Shown here in pieces: positions 1-8,182 of a DNA stretch of 64,000 nucleotides. The notes beneath the pieces are model-generated. The model had not been told where the DNA came from and did not search any database. It was given only the letters and a program-made list of their open reading frames with translations. The stretch is taken from positions 1 through 64,000 of the forward strand of contig NZ_JAGGLL010000006.1 of assembly GCF_017874425.1 (NCBI RefSeq), in the 5' to 3' direction. Position 1 is the stretch's first letter. The number at the start of each line of letters is the position of its first letter. Origin of the DNA: Clostridium punense. Its GTDB lineage: Bacteria; Bacillota; Clostridia; Clostridiales; Clostridiaceae. The position numbers and the translations under genes are program-made.

Positions 1-55
1 TGTGAAGAGCTTTATTAATACAATAAATAAAGTTCCTACTCAAACCATAGACAGG

Positions 56-577
56 CTATGCATTAGAATGTAGAAACTTTATTAAAACATATATATTAAA
101 AAGTTTTTCTACATTTTCTAATCTTGTGTTTAACTGAGCATAAAATTTTTCTTCATCAATAGGTTTTACTTCTGTTAAATTTTCTTTATCAAAATGAACT
201 AAAACCTCTCCATGTATTTCCCTTTGAAGAAACTTTTCAGAACCACTATGCTTTACAACACATACTTCTATGACCATAAACCTACTTATTCCCTCCAGCT
301 TATAAACCTTTTGATAAGCTCCCTCGGACATAGGTTGAGGACACTCATAACTTATTTCTATTGCTGCTAAAGCTTCTAGTGCTTTATCTATGGTGGGAAA
401 TACATCCCTTACCTTATGGTCATCAGCATCAACCACTATATCAATATCTGACCATTGATCTACTCTTTTAAACGCTGAAGAACCACACTGCCACATTCCA
501 TATACATAATCTAAAGGCTGCAAAGCCTCAGCAATAGCCTTTAAAAAGTCTTCTCTTCCTAAGATTTTCTCTCCCAT
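56..577 (-). CDS. Nucleotidyltransferase-fold protein, possibly C-terminally truncated
   Basis: The 173-residue protein carries the polymerase-beta-type nucleotidyltransferase signature GSSAFKRVDQWSDIDIVV at about residues 33-50: a GS loop followed by the D-I-D metal-binding pair. Members transfer nucleotides to small molecules or proteins; the substrate here cannot be told. I chose the ATG at 577 because GGGAGGAATT lies just before it, and the ATG at 592 overlaps that ribosome binding site. It follows the HTH-TPR regulator by about 25 bp on the same strand, so the two are probably co-transcribed. Relatives I recall are longer, so the early stop may be a truncation, but this is uncertain. An aminoglycoside-modifying role is possible but unsupported. 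Confidence 0.6.
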   Translation of the reverse strand: MGEKILGREDFLKAIAEALQPLDYVYGMWQCGSSAFKRVDQWSDIDIVVDADDHKVRDVFPTIDKALEALAAIEISYECPQPMSEGAYQKVYKLEGISRFMVIEVCVVKHSGSEKFLQREIHGEVLVHFDKENLTEVKPIDEEKFYAQLNTRLENVEKLFNIYVLIKFLHSNA

Positions 578-602
578 AATAATTCCTCCCATTTTATATA
601 TT

Positions 603-1940
603 CTAATTACCCTTACTCACTTTGTTAGACTTTTTTAATAACATATATGCCTTCTCATAATCTCCTTTTAGAGAATAAACCTCACTTAAACTACTGTAAG
701 CAAAAGATAGTTCCTTTTGGGCATACAATTCAAAGCCCTTATACCCTGTATTTATATATTCTCCAAGCTCTTTTATAGCTTCCTCAATTTCTGAAATAGC
801 TTTTTCTAATTCAGAAAGCTTACAATAGCACAAACCTTTATATACTTTTGCTGTTATCATATAAATACAATCCATTTGATATTTAGGTTTTTCTTCGTAG
901 TTTATTTCCATTAAAGCTTCAAGAGCCTCGTTATAGTTACCTATTAAATATTGAGCCTTAGCATACTCTATATAATAGTAAAAAGTTTTATCTCCTGCAT
1001 TATCCACTAGTAAATTTAAATATTTTATAGCTTCTAATGGACTTCCCTTTTGGTTTTCACATTTAGCATAGTTATGATAGATTTTTGCTAAGTTTAATTT
1101 ATTCCCTGTAAACTCCACATATTTCCTAGCTTCATTGGAGTTTAACTCAAAGTTGTTAAAGTCATCCTGTAACATATAAGTTATTGCTAAAATTCTATAA
1201 GCATCATCTAATCTGTAATAAAGATTATTGTCTCTGGATAAGGAAATTGCTTTTTTGCATACCTCTATGGTCTTTTCATAATTCCCTAAGGCAAAGTGTA
1301 TTGCAGGCTGCATTACTAACATTTCAATTTCTAGAAATATATCTTTAGTACTAGATTTATTGTAAATTTCATATATTTTATCCAATATCACTAAGCAATC
1401 CTTATAATCATAGTTTTCTATACCTAATTTTAATAAGTTTATATTTGCTCTTGCAGCATCCACATATAACATATTGCTTATATATATACTGCTGCATTTT
1501 TCTATAAGCTTCCTTCCTTCTTCAACCTTTTGGAGCCTAAGCTTACAAACCCCTAACCTGTTAATTACATCAGCATATATCTTGCTTTTTTCATTAAAAG
1601 TGTACAAATTTAAGAGCTTATCAAGGTCTTTCTCAGCTAATTCATAAGCTTTTTCTTTTATTAATTCATCAATATTACTTAAATCACTAAGTATTATGTC
1701 TATATGCGATTGTTCTTCTTGCTGTTTTCCATGGTCTGTTACATCATCTTCAAGTAAGTAGGCAATTGACATATGGAGTTTTCTTGCAATATACTCTAAA
1801 TTTCTCATAGAAGGGTTTGAATAACCCGTTTCAATGTGACTTAGCATACTTTTAGTCATTTCACTTCCCGCTAAATCAGATTGTGTCATTTTAAGTTCCT
1901 TACGTCGCTCCCTTATCTTTCTCCCAATTGTTGTACCCAT
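603..1940 (-). CDS. XRE-type HTH regulator with TPR repeats
   Basis: The N-terminal 60 residues are a Cro/C1-type helix-turn-helix (IRERRKELKMTQSDLAGSEM then SMLSHIETGYSNPSMRNLEYIA). About 350 residues of helical tetratricopeptide-like repeats follow (for example NYNEALEALMEI, YEKAYMLLKKS). This architecture is that of peptide-sensing regulators of the Rgg/PlcR (RRNPP) kind, in which the TPR region binds a small ligand; no cognate peptide gene was found here. It is divergent from the dehydrogenase at 2201, with 260 bp between them holding three AGTATA/TATACT inverted repeats, the likely operators. It probably controls itself and the dehydrogenase. A second protein of similar design is at 41612-42883. 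Confidence 0.75.
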   Translation of the reverse strand: MGTTIGRKIRERRKELKMTQSDLAGSEMTKSMLSHIETGYSNPSMRNLEYIARKLHMSIAYLLEDDVTDHGKQQEEQSHIDIILSDLSNIDELIKEKAYELAEKDLDKLLNLYTFNEKSKIYADVINRLGVCKLRLQKVEEGRKLIEKCSSIYISNMLYVDAARANINLLKLGIENYDYKDCLVILDKIYEIYNKSSTKDIFLEIEMLVMQPAIHFALGNYEKTIEVCKKAISLSRDNNLYYRLDDAYRILAITYMLQDDFNNFELNSNEARKYVEFTGNKLNLAKIYHNYAKCENQKGSPLEAIKYLNLLVDNAGDKTFYYYIEYAKAQYLIGNYNEALEALMEINYEEKPKYQMDCIYMITAKVYKGLCYCKLSELEKAISEIEEAIKELGEYINTGYKGFELYAQKELSFAYSSLSEVYSLKGDYEKAYMLLKKSNKVSKGN

Positions 1941-1978
1941 TCTTTTCGCTCCTTGTTCTGCTGATATATTAATCTACA

Positions 1979-2113
1979 ATACTATAATAGTATAATTAAA
2001 TTAAACTTTCAATCCTTTTTTTACTAAATCAAGGATTATTATTAATTATTTTCTACTGGTTTCTAATAATAACTCTACTTTTTTAAACACCAAAGTATAA
2101 CTGTATTATACTT
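1979..2113. promoter_or_regulatory. AGTATA/TATACT inverted repeats, candidate operators
   Basis: Between the divergent HTH-TPR and dehydrogenase genes there is a perfect palindrome ATACTATAATAGTAT (1979-1993) and an inverted repeat AAGTATA-N7-TATACTT (2093-2113). A third AGTATA-N12-TATACT overlaps the dehydrogenase promoter (2134-2157). The same half-site repeated three times in one divergent intergenic region suggests binding by the adjacent HTH regulator. This is inference; the region is very AT-rich, so chance matches must be considered. Confidence 0.45.
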
Positions 2114-2128
2114 TTTTATCTTTTCTCG

Positions 2129-2157
2129 TTGACAGTATAATTTTATTAAACTATACT
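2129..2157 (+). promoter_or_regulatory. Sigma-A type promoter of the dehydrogenase gene
   Basis: TTGACA at 2129-2134 and TATACT at 2152-2157 are separated by 17 bp, a near-consensus promoter. Transcription would begin near 2164, about 37 nt before the ATG at 2201. The -10 box is one arm of the third AGTATA/TATACT inverted repeat, so a bound regulator would block it. Confidence 0.7.
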
Positions 2158-2200
2158 TATTTTATAATATTTTCCAATTTAGAAATAGGAGGGGATTTTT

Positions 2201-2962
2201 ATGTATAATGAATTTAAAGATAAGATTGTTTTAGTTACTGGTGGTAACAGCGGCATTGGAAAAGCAACAGCTTTTGCTTTCGCAAAAGAAGGATCAAAGG
2301 TAATTATCTGCGGTAGAGACTCCGCGAAAGGTAAATCAGTGGCGGATGAAGGTAAGAAAAATGGGTGGAATATTGATTTTATTCGCACTGATGTTTCTAA
2401 TGCTGAAGAAGTAAAAAATATGATTCAACAGATAATAAATAAATATGGACGTATTGATATAGCCTTTAATAACGCAGGCGTCGACGGAGATGTAGCAAGA
2501 ACTGCTGAATGCTCTATAGAAAATTGGAATAACGTAATGAATGTTAACACAAACGGAACCTTCTACTGCATGAAGTATGAAATAATTGAAATGCTTAAAA
2601 TAGGCGGAGGAGCAATTGTTAATAATATTTCCTTGTCAGGTCATAGGGGCTATCCAGGATGTATCGCTTATGTTACTAGCAAACATAGTTTAGTAGGTCT
2701 TACTCAAGGTGCAGCTATGGAATATGCAGGAAAACAAATCAGAATAAACGGAATTTCTCCTGGATTAATCAAAACTCCTATGACAGATAAGGATGCTTCA
2801 TTGAGAGAAAATTATACTGAATGGGTAAATAACCTTGAACCACTTGGTCGCATAGGTCAACCAGAAGAAGTATCTGAAGCTGTTCTCTGGCTTTGTTCTT
2901 CTAAAGCATCTTTTGTCACTGGTCACATAATGGCTGTAGATGGTGGAATCTTAGCCCGTTAA
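2201..2962 (+). CDS. Short-chain dehydrogenase/reductase (SDR), glucose 1-dehydrogenase-like
   Basis: The 253-residue protein is a classical SDR oxidoreductase: cofactor motif TGGNSGIG at about residues 13-20, NNAG at about 90, the catalytic Ser in the NNISLSG stretch and the Y-x3-K pair in AYVTSK at about 155-160. It ends in the usual VDGG motif. The substrate cannot be read from sequence; sugar, steroid or 3-oxoacyl reduction are all possible. An Arg rather than Asp after the second strand (CGRD) leans towards NADP(H). The start has AGGAGGGG about 8 nt upstream. It stands alone, divergent from an HTH-TPR regulator that may control it. Confidence 0.85.
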   Translation: MYNEFKDKIVLVTGGNSGIGKATAFAFAKEGSKVIICGRDSAKGKSVADEGKKNGWNIDFIRTDVSNAEEVKNMIQQIINKYGRIDIAFNNAGVDGDVARTAECSIENWNNVMNVNTNGTFYCMKYEIIEMLKIGGGAIVNNISLSGHRGYPGCIAYVTSKHSLVGLTQGAAMEYAGKQIRINGISPGLIKTPMTDKDASLRENYTEWVNNLEPLGRIGQPEEVSEAVLWLCSSKASFVTGHIMAVDGGILAR

Positions 2963-3007
2963 CTCTTGAAATCCGTTTCTTAAATTGCAGATCTTGACAT
3001 TTCTGTT

Positions 3008-3033
3008 GAGGGTTTTAATTGCTTAAAACCCTC
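3008..3033. repeat. Perfect 11-bp hairpin after the dehydrogenase gene
   Basis: GAGGGTTTTAA and its exact complement are separated by TTGC, 45 bp after the dehydrogenase stop. The position suggests transcript termination, but no T-run follows on either strand, so it may be a weak terminator or an RNA-stabilising hairpin. Confidence 0.5.
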
Positions 3034-3064
3034 ATTAGTGCTGCCCTTTATACATATCATAATT

Positions 3065-3212
3065 TCTCCCCGTGTATCTATAGCTTCTACCCCAATGAAA
3101 ACTCTAATTTACTTAAAAGAAGTTATTGATTATGGAGTTTACTTTAGAAAAGAAAAATTATAATGTAGAAAGACATTATGACTGTTACAATATTTGCTTT
3201 ACAAATTCATAA
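3065..3212 (+). pseudogene. Decayed LAGLIDADG endonuclease fragment
   Basis: This stretch aligns at the DNA level with the middle of the intact endonuclease gene at 6892-7299 (its part at about 6983-7130). Translation gives PRVSIASTPMKTLIYLKEV matching PCVSVASTSMELLIYLKQI in the intact gene. A one-base shift then leads into KKNYNVERHYDCY, matching KKNYNTEKHHDSY. The frame ends at TAA 3210-3212. The N-terminal catalytic motif and the C-terminus are missing, so no active enzyme can be made. It shows that a second, older copy of this mobile gene once existed nearby. Confidence 0.75.
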
Positions 3213-3310
3213 TTAACTTTCTTTATCAATAAAAGCCATGAAAGTATTGGCCACTCTATTCTTATGGTTATGGAGATTTAATGTTATGATATTATTTTTT
3301 ATCGGGTTAA

Positions 3311-4789
3311 TTATAATCTACATAATAGTAAATCCATCACATCTTTTTTTATTCTATGATGAATCTTTTGTCCACATGTACCATCCAAATTAGTTACACT
3401 ACTTCTAAGTCGCCTCATTCTTTCTTCTTTTTTAATATCCTTATCTTTCAATACAATTTCTACAAAATCAGCTATACTTACTCCTTCATTGGTAAAATAT
3501 GCCCCTAAATAATCAGTACAATAAAATCTACTCTTATCTAATCTTTCCTTACTTAAAAATGACAGTATTGGCTTTTCTGTTGCCAAGTATTGAAACAGTA
3601 TAGAACTATAACCACAAATTAGTGCATGGGAAACGTTCATTGATATACTTACATCACTATATGTATCAATAATGAAATTACTGCATGATGAAATCCTATC
3701 CTGAAGTTTTATATATTCTTCTTCAAAAACTGGCCTCATGGTTTTAACCGTAATTTCAGTAAGTGGATGTGGCCTCCAAATTACAACACAAGAATCATTT
3801 TCTGTAATATGATCAATTATTTTATTTACATTATTAATCCAATCAGAATCTGTTAAAATATCATCAACTGTTGAACTAAAAAGGAAAACCTTCTTATCCC
3901 TAATAATACGTTCCCATTCAGAAGGAATTTCAGTATTTTTTTTACACGCTGAAAGGATTGCGTCAAATTTAGGTGAACCTAGATTTAAAATCTTATTTTC
4001 ATCGTGCCCATTGTTAACAAATAATTCTTTATGTATATTAGACTGTGCAATAATCTTTGTTGCACTTACCGTACCTGGCAAAACTCCAAAAATAGAATGT
4101 TCTTCTACACTTTCATAGCTTCCATCTATATAATATGGCACATATACTAACATATTTGTATACTTTGAGAGATTAAAGGAAAAAAACCTTTCGTCTACCA
4201 TTGTAAGTTTATTGTTAAAATCATAAGGGTTGTGTATATATATAATTTCAGGTTGTCTATTTTCAAAATCATAAGCCTCATATGATGTAATTTCAATGTT
4301 TTTAGGGAACTTATGACCTTCATAACATGCTTTAGTACAATTTTGTTGTGCATCTTTTTCGTAATATGGTATAGGTACTACATAACAATCACAATTTGGA
4401 TCCTCTTTAGCTTCCATCCATATACTTTCCAAAGAGTCCCACATAGAAGCCTTATACGGCATGAATGCTATTTCTATTTGTGTATCTATTTCATTAATAA
4501 TTATATTTTTTAGTTCATTGGTCATTTTTTTAATTAAGCTAATTGAGTTTTTCAACAGATTATTATCGTATAATGAATCATATGTGCAACTAATTTCACT
4601 AGTTGCTTCTTCTATCAATTCTCTTATCATGGTCTCATCTTCATTGCAATTTAATATATTCATCAATGCATAATTGCAATCATTAAGCATATCCCTTGCT
4701 TGATCACCTCCATTACTCTCTATGTAATCAAAACCTTCATCTACGGTTTCAATAAGTTCTAAAATTTTACACTTTTTATTTAATCTCAA
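3311..4789 (-). CDS. CDP-glycerol glycerophosphotransferase-like protein
   Basis: The C-terminal two thirds of this 492-residue protein resembles the TagB/TagF family, which transfers glycerol-phosphate in teichoic-acid or capsule synthesis. Features are a GSPKFDA segment at about 275, a VFLFSSTVDD strand, the IWRPHPLTE motif at about 345 and an ALICGYSSILFQYLATEKP segment at about 395-415, which corresponds to the family's nucleotide-binding end. The N-terminal ~120 residues are helical and unlike the core family. The start is TTG 4789 with AGGGGGAAAG 6 nt upstream; no in-frame ATG has a better site. It stands alone between two AT-rich gaps, so its pathway partners are elsewhere. Family call is moderate; the donor and acceptor are unknown. 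Confidence 0.6.
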   Translation of the reverse strand: MRLNKKCKILELIETVDEGFDYIESNGGDQARDMLNDCNYALMNILNCNEDETMIRELIEEATSEISCTYDSLYDNNLLKNSISLIKKMTNELKNIIINEIDTQIEIAFMPYKASMWDSLESIWMEAKEDPNCDCYVVPIPYYEKDAQQNCTKACYEGHKFPKNIEITSYEAYDFENRQPEIIYIHNPYDFNNKLTMVDERFFSFNLSKYTNMLVYVPYYIDGSYESVEEHSIFGVLPGTVSATKIIAQSNIHKELFVNNGHDENKILNLGSPKFDAILSACKKNTEIPSEWERIIRDKKVFLFSSTVDDILTDSDWINNVNKIIDHITENDSCVVIWRPHPLTEITVKTMRPVFEEEYIKLQDRISSCSNFIIDTYSDVSISMNVSHALICGYSSILFQYLATEKPILSFLSKERLDKSRFYCTDYLGAYFTNEGVSIADFVEIVLKDKDIKKEERMRRLRSSVTNLDGTCGQKIHHRIKKDVMDLLLCRL

Positions 4790-5608
4790 AATTCTTTCCC
4801 CCTGATAGTTCGCTTATTTCATGCTGTATTTCATCATAGGTAATTTTAATACTCCATTATTCAAAATAATATTATATGATAGCTTTCAGACTAATACCTA
4901 AATCTGTTAAAGTCAGACATACTTAACCACTAACTTCTCAACATATTAATATTAATCTATTTTCAGTTTCTTTAATTTTTCTTCATATCTCTAAACTCTA
5001 TAAACTCTTTATTTTTACCTTTTACTGTAATTAAGTCTAAAATTCTAGAAGTTATATACCTTTAAAATTTACAAAATTACAAAAATAACTTTTAATTCCT
5101 TAACTACGAATTGCTTGATTCATTAAATTCTATTTTTATGTACATTCCTTTTTCATTGCATTGTAGTATACAAACTTTTTAAGTTTTAGAATATGAACAA
5201 ATTTCTGAGATTTAAAATATTATTCATTTTTTTACTAAAAACCGTTGCTTCTAAAAATAAAATCATAACATTATTCCATATAATTGTATTGTCGTAATAT
5301 AATTCATAAACTTAATAAAATTGCTATAAAAATTTAAATGTATACGTTTTAATAACAAAAATAGATGTTTTATAAATGTCATTAATATTATTTCTATTAA
5401 ACTCTATATCAATAAATAAGTTTATAATTACTATTTTAATAGAAAAAAATTAAATATATATTATATAAAGCTTCAATTGAGTAACTTAGTTTCTACAATT
5501 AGCGGTAATTTTATAGGATAGACTCTTGGTGTTGCTTTAGCAAATTGTATCTGCTATCATATAATCTATGAAAAACACCAAAAATATATTGTAAAATGAG
5601 GGAAGAGA
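4790..5608. other. AT-rich intergenic region without recognised gene
   Basis: These 819 bases are very AT-rich, with no open frame carrying a ribosome binding site and no strong hairpin. A loose inverted repeat (TTGGTGTT near 5526 and AACACCAA near 5574) lies just before the rsmH-like gene and could fold in its leader. I see nothing else. Confidence 0.5.
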
Positions 5609-6673
5609 ATGAGTGTAGATCAAACTTTAGATGAAAAAGAGATTAAACATCAGCGTCGTCCTCGCTATAAAGGAACTCATCCTAAGAATTTTAAGGAAAA
5701 ATACAAGGAATTGAATCCTGACAAATATGCTGATGATATTGAAAAGATTATTAAAAAGGGAAACACTCCTGCAGGTATGCATATTTCCATTTGTGTTAAA
5801 GAAATATTAGATTTTCTACAAATTACCCCTGGACAAATTGGGCTAGATGCAACACTAGGTTATGGTGGTCATACCTTAGAGATGCTTAAATGTTTGGATT
5901 CAAAAGGGCGCTTATATTCACTTGACGTAGATCCTATTGAATTACCAAGGACTAAAGAGCGTTTAGAAAAATTAGGTTATGGTCCAGAAATTTTAGAAAT
6001 TAAGCAAATGAACTTTGCTAAAATTGATGAGGTTATCTCAAAGCCAGAGGCTTTTAATTTTGTACTGGCAGACTTAGGGGTTTCTTCTATGCAAATAGAC
6101 AATCCTGACAGAGGTTTTACCTTTAAGGCTGAAGGTCCATTAGATTTAAGACTTAATCCTAACGTTGGTATCTCTGCAGCAGACCTTCTTAAAGAAATGA
6201 ACCTATTTGAAATAGAAGATATGCTCATAGAAAATTCTGATGAGCCTCACGCTGCTGTCATTGCTCGTGCTATTCTTTCTAGCACAAAAAAAGGAATTGA
6301 TATAACAACAACCACGCAACTTAGAAATATAATCAAAGATAATCTAAAGTACGTTCCAAGAATCAAAGAAGATGATATTAAAAAATCCTGTCAAAGGACC
6401 TTTCAAGCATTGCGAATTAATGTAAATAAAGAATTTGAAGTTTTAGATGAATTCTTAGAAAAACTTCCTAATGTCCTTGCTAAAGGTGGTCGTGTTGCTA
6501 TACTTACATTCCACTCAGGAGAAGACCGCCGCGTGAAAAAATCTTTTCAGCACTTTTTCCGCGAAGGTATTTACTCTGAAATAGCTAAGGAACCTATTCG
6601 TCCATCAGCAGAAGAATGTCATGTTAACAGCCGTGCACGTTCTGCTAAATTACGTTGGGCAATAAAAGCATAA
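5609..6673 (+). CDS. rsmH: RsmH-type 16S rRNA (cytosine-N4) methyltransferase, atypical paralogue
   Basis: The protein follows RsmH/MraW, the SAM-dependent enzyme that N4-methylates C1402 of 16S rRNA: MHISICVKEILDFL, the SAM loop DATLGYGGHT at about 89-98, LADLGVSSMQID, GPLDLRLNP, RTFQALRINVN and LTFHSGEDRRVKKSF. At 354 residues it is longer than the usual ~310 because of a basic ~55-residue N-terminal extension. HSGEDR replaces the common HSLEDR. It is not in a division/cell-wall cluster, where rsmH normally sits, so it is probably a second copy. The start has GAGGGAAGAG upstream and the gene ends at a strong terminator. A different methylation target is possible. Confidence 0.8.
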   Translation: MSVDQTLDEKEIKHQRRPRYKGTHPKNFKEKYKELNPDKYADDIEKIIKKGNTPAGMHISICVKEILDFLQITPGQIGLDATLGYGGHTLEMLKCLDSKGRLYSLDVDPIELPRTKERLEKLGYGPEILEIKQMNFAKIDEVISKPEAFNFVLADLGVSSMQIDNPDRGFTFKAEGPLDLRLNPNVGISAADLLKEMNLFEIEDMLIENSDEPHAAVIARAILSSTKKGIDITTTTQLRNIIKDNLKYVPRIKEDDIKKSCQRTFQALRINVNKEFEVLDEFLEKLPNVLAKGGRVAILTFHSGEDRRVKKSFQHFFREGIYSEIAKEPIRPSAEECHVNSRARSAKLRWAIKA

Positions 6674-6682
6674 TAAAAGGTA

Positions 6683-6712
6683 AAGACCCACGACAAAATT
6701 GTCGTGGGTCTT
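6683..6712 (+). terminator. Rho-independent terminator of the rsmH-like gene
   Basis: AAGACCCACGAC, a six-base loop AAAATT, then the exact complement, followed by TGTTTATT. A 12-bp perfect stem about 10 bp after the stop codon. Confidence 0.9.
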
Positions 6713-6891
6713 GTTTATTAAGGCTAAGATATCTAAATCATACTATATTGCCTATTCATTGTTCTTTTGGAGTTCTTACCTTCCATGTTTTATCTTAAGT
6801 TTTTTAATATGTATTTTATGCATATTTTTACTAGATAATCTACACCCTAAAAATAGTGAACTCAATCTATGGCAAAAGGAAGGTGATAGTT

Positions 6892-7299
6892 ATGAATGAA
6901 ATTCAAAAGGCATATATAGCAGGCATCATAGATGGTGAAGGAAGCATTATGCTTCAGAGTTTTCATAAAAACCAACTACCTTCCCCTTGTGTATCAGTAG
7001 CCTCTACTTCAATGGAACTTTTAATTTACTTAAAACAAATCATTAGTTGTGGAGTTATTGTAAAAAAGAAAAATTATAATACGGAAAAGCACCATGACTC
7101 CTATACCTTTTATGTAAGATATAACAATGCTATAAATTTTCTTACAGAAATTGAACCTTATCTAATCATAGAAAGCAAAAATAAAAGAGCAAAGCTTATC
7201 ATAGAAAAATATAAGGCTTTAACTCCTAGGAACGGCAGATATTCAGAAGAACAGTTGTTATTAAAAGAATTGTTTTATAAAGAATTTATAAATACATAG
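6892..7299 (+). CDS. Free-standing LAGLIDADG homing endonuclease
   Basis: The 135-residue protein begins with a LAGLIDADG motif, AYIAGIIDGEGSI at about residues 7-19, whose acidic residues bind the catalytic metal. One motif in a short protein means it would work as a homodimer. Later sequence (LLIYLKQI, TFYVRYNNAINFLTEIEPYLI, KNKRAKLIIEKYKAL) is typical of the family. I chose ATG 6892, with AGGAAGGTGA upstream, over the GTG at 6856. It faces the ssrA 3' end, 33 bp away, sharing a bidirectional terminator. Since ssrA holds a group I intron with no internal ORF, this enzyme is the natural candidate for its mobility. A decayed relative lies at 3065-3212. Confidence 0.85.
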   Translation: MNEIQKAYIAGIIDGEGSIMLQSFHKNQLPSPCVSVASTSMELLIYLKQIISCGVIVKKKNYNTEKHHDSYTFYVRYNNAINFLTEIEPYLIIESKNKRAKLIIEKYKALTPRNGRYSEEQLLLKELFYKEFINT

Positions 7300-7302
7300 G
7301 AA

Positions 7303-7330
7303 AAAACCTCAGCATTTCTGCTGAGGTTTT
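7303..7330. terminator. Bidirectional terminator between endonuclease and ssrA
   Basis: AAAACCTCAGCA and TGCTGAGGTTTT flank the loop TTTC: a 12-bp perfect stem with A-run and T-run on either side. It can end both the rightward endonuclease transcript and the leftward tmRNA transcript. Confidence 0.9.
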
Positions 7331-7349
7331 TATGGTGGAAGCGAGGGGA

Positions 7350-7652
7350 CACAATTTCCCATCATTTCTGTATGGTGCTGACTATATCTTCAACTTAAGT
7401 TTTACCTTAAGTCCCTTGGCGTATTATAGAAGTCATAATATAGTTTTGAAACTTCTATCCTAGTACTTCTTATCAAAGTAATTTGACTTAGAAGCCTATG
7501 AGTCGATACGAGGCTGTTGAATTTCTTCACATACCTCTCGGTATTGCCGTCATCATGATTATCTATCATATGTTACGGTTTCACCGATAAAGCCAAGTTT
7601 TCACTTAGGAATCACTTCCTAAGGCGACTCTTGTCAATGTAATTGACACTGA
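7350..7652 (-). other. Group I intron in the tmRNA T-loop
   Basis: This 303-nt insertion splits the T-loop. The upstream exon ends in U (GGGGTTCGAT), the intron ends in G, and joining the exons rebuilds the T-arm exactly. P1 can form between the exon end CGAU (7653-7656) and GUCG (7625-7628), with a U-G pair at the splice site. The core shows the typical AAGATATAGTC element near 7378-7388. Its AGTC (7380-7383) pairs with GACT (7501-7504) as P7. A TGTCAAT/ATTGACA hairpin sits inside the P1 extension. There is no ORF inside; the likely endonuclease is next door at 6892-7299. Group I introns in clostridial tmRNA genes have been reported as I recall, but I cannot cite a source. Confidence 0.9.
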
Positions 7653-7861
7653 ATCGAACCCCTGTCCGAAAGCCATCACAACTAGGCATCTCCGAGTGCA
7701 GTTCATCTTTTAACATTCCCTCCATGAAACGCCGACGAACAGGCTTTTCACTTCAGTAGCTTCATTAATTCCGTTCTTAAGTCAAAGCTTTCCTAAGCTC
7801 GGTTCCCCACTAAATGACGCCCTATCCTAAGTCGTGGGACTCAAAGGTAGAACGAGCTGAA

Positions 7862-7891
7862 CTAAGCAGCTAACGCGAAATTATCTTCTGC
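7862..7891 (-). other. tmRNA tag reading frame, peptide AEDNFALAA
   Basis: GCA GAA GAT AAT TTC GCG TTA GCT GCT TAG encodes AEDNFALAA and stop. The ALAA end is the usual degradation signal recognised by ClpXP-type proteases. GCA is taken as the resume codon by analogy with other tmRNAs. Confidence 0.9.
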
Positions 7892-8128
7892 GTTTATCTT
7901 TATTCCCATAGTTTTTTAAGGCGGGCCCATGAGTTCCCTCCACTCGCTTCCTAGGTGCCACGTACCCCCGTCGAAACCAGTACGCCCCCATGTATAATTG
8001 ACTTTAAACGCATTTCGCATCTCTGGCAAATTCTCATAAGCTGTTTTTTAGCTTATCTAAATTTACTAGATCAAAGTTGTTAACTTTCAATGCTATATTC
8101 AATTTTCTTTGAAATATGAAGTTACTAT

Positions 8129-8157
8129 ATTATATACTGCACAATTATTTTATGCAA
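8129..8157 (-). promoter_or_regulatory. Candidate ssrA promoter
   Basis: On the minus strand TTGCAT (8152-8157) and TATAAT (8129-8134) are 17 bp apart. Transcription would start near 8122, leaving a leader of about 130 nt that RNase P would remove. A hairpin (ATAAGCT/AGCTTAT, 8036-8056) lies in this leader. A closer promoter is not excluded. Confidence 0.45.
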
Positions 8158-8182
8158 GAACAAAATATAATATGCAAAATCC

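Larger units (their letters stand above)
7333..7989 (-). ncRNA. ssrA: tmRNA gene interrupted by a group I intron
   Basis: tmRNA rescues stalled ribosomes with SmpB and tags the unfinished protein for proteolysis. The 5' end reads GGGGGCGTACTGGTTTCGAC and the 3' end CGCTTCCACCA, and the two pair as an acceptor stem with two G-U pairs. The tag codons are at 7862-7891. The gene spans 657 nt, but removing 7350-7652 leaves a 354-nt RNA, the normal tmRNA length, and restores a perfect T-arm: AGGGG, loop TTCGATT, CCCCT. smpB lies upstream on the same strand, as is common. Mature ends are inferred from the acceptor stem and CCA. Confidence 0.95.

Noticed and set aside
56-577. Aminoglycoside-resistance adenylyltransferase
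   Set aside because: Only the generic nucleotidyltransferase motif is present; nothing shows an aminoglycoside substrate.
2990-3040. Strong Rho-independent terminator after the dehydrogenase
   Set aside because: The hairpin is perfect, but neither side has a T-run, so it is listed only as an inverted repeat.
6699-6899. Rightward ORF of 66 codons with hydrophobic residues
   Set aside because: It starts inside the rsmH terminator, has no ribosome binding site and overlaps the real start of the endonuclease gene.
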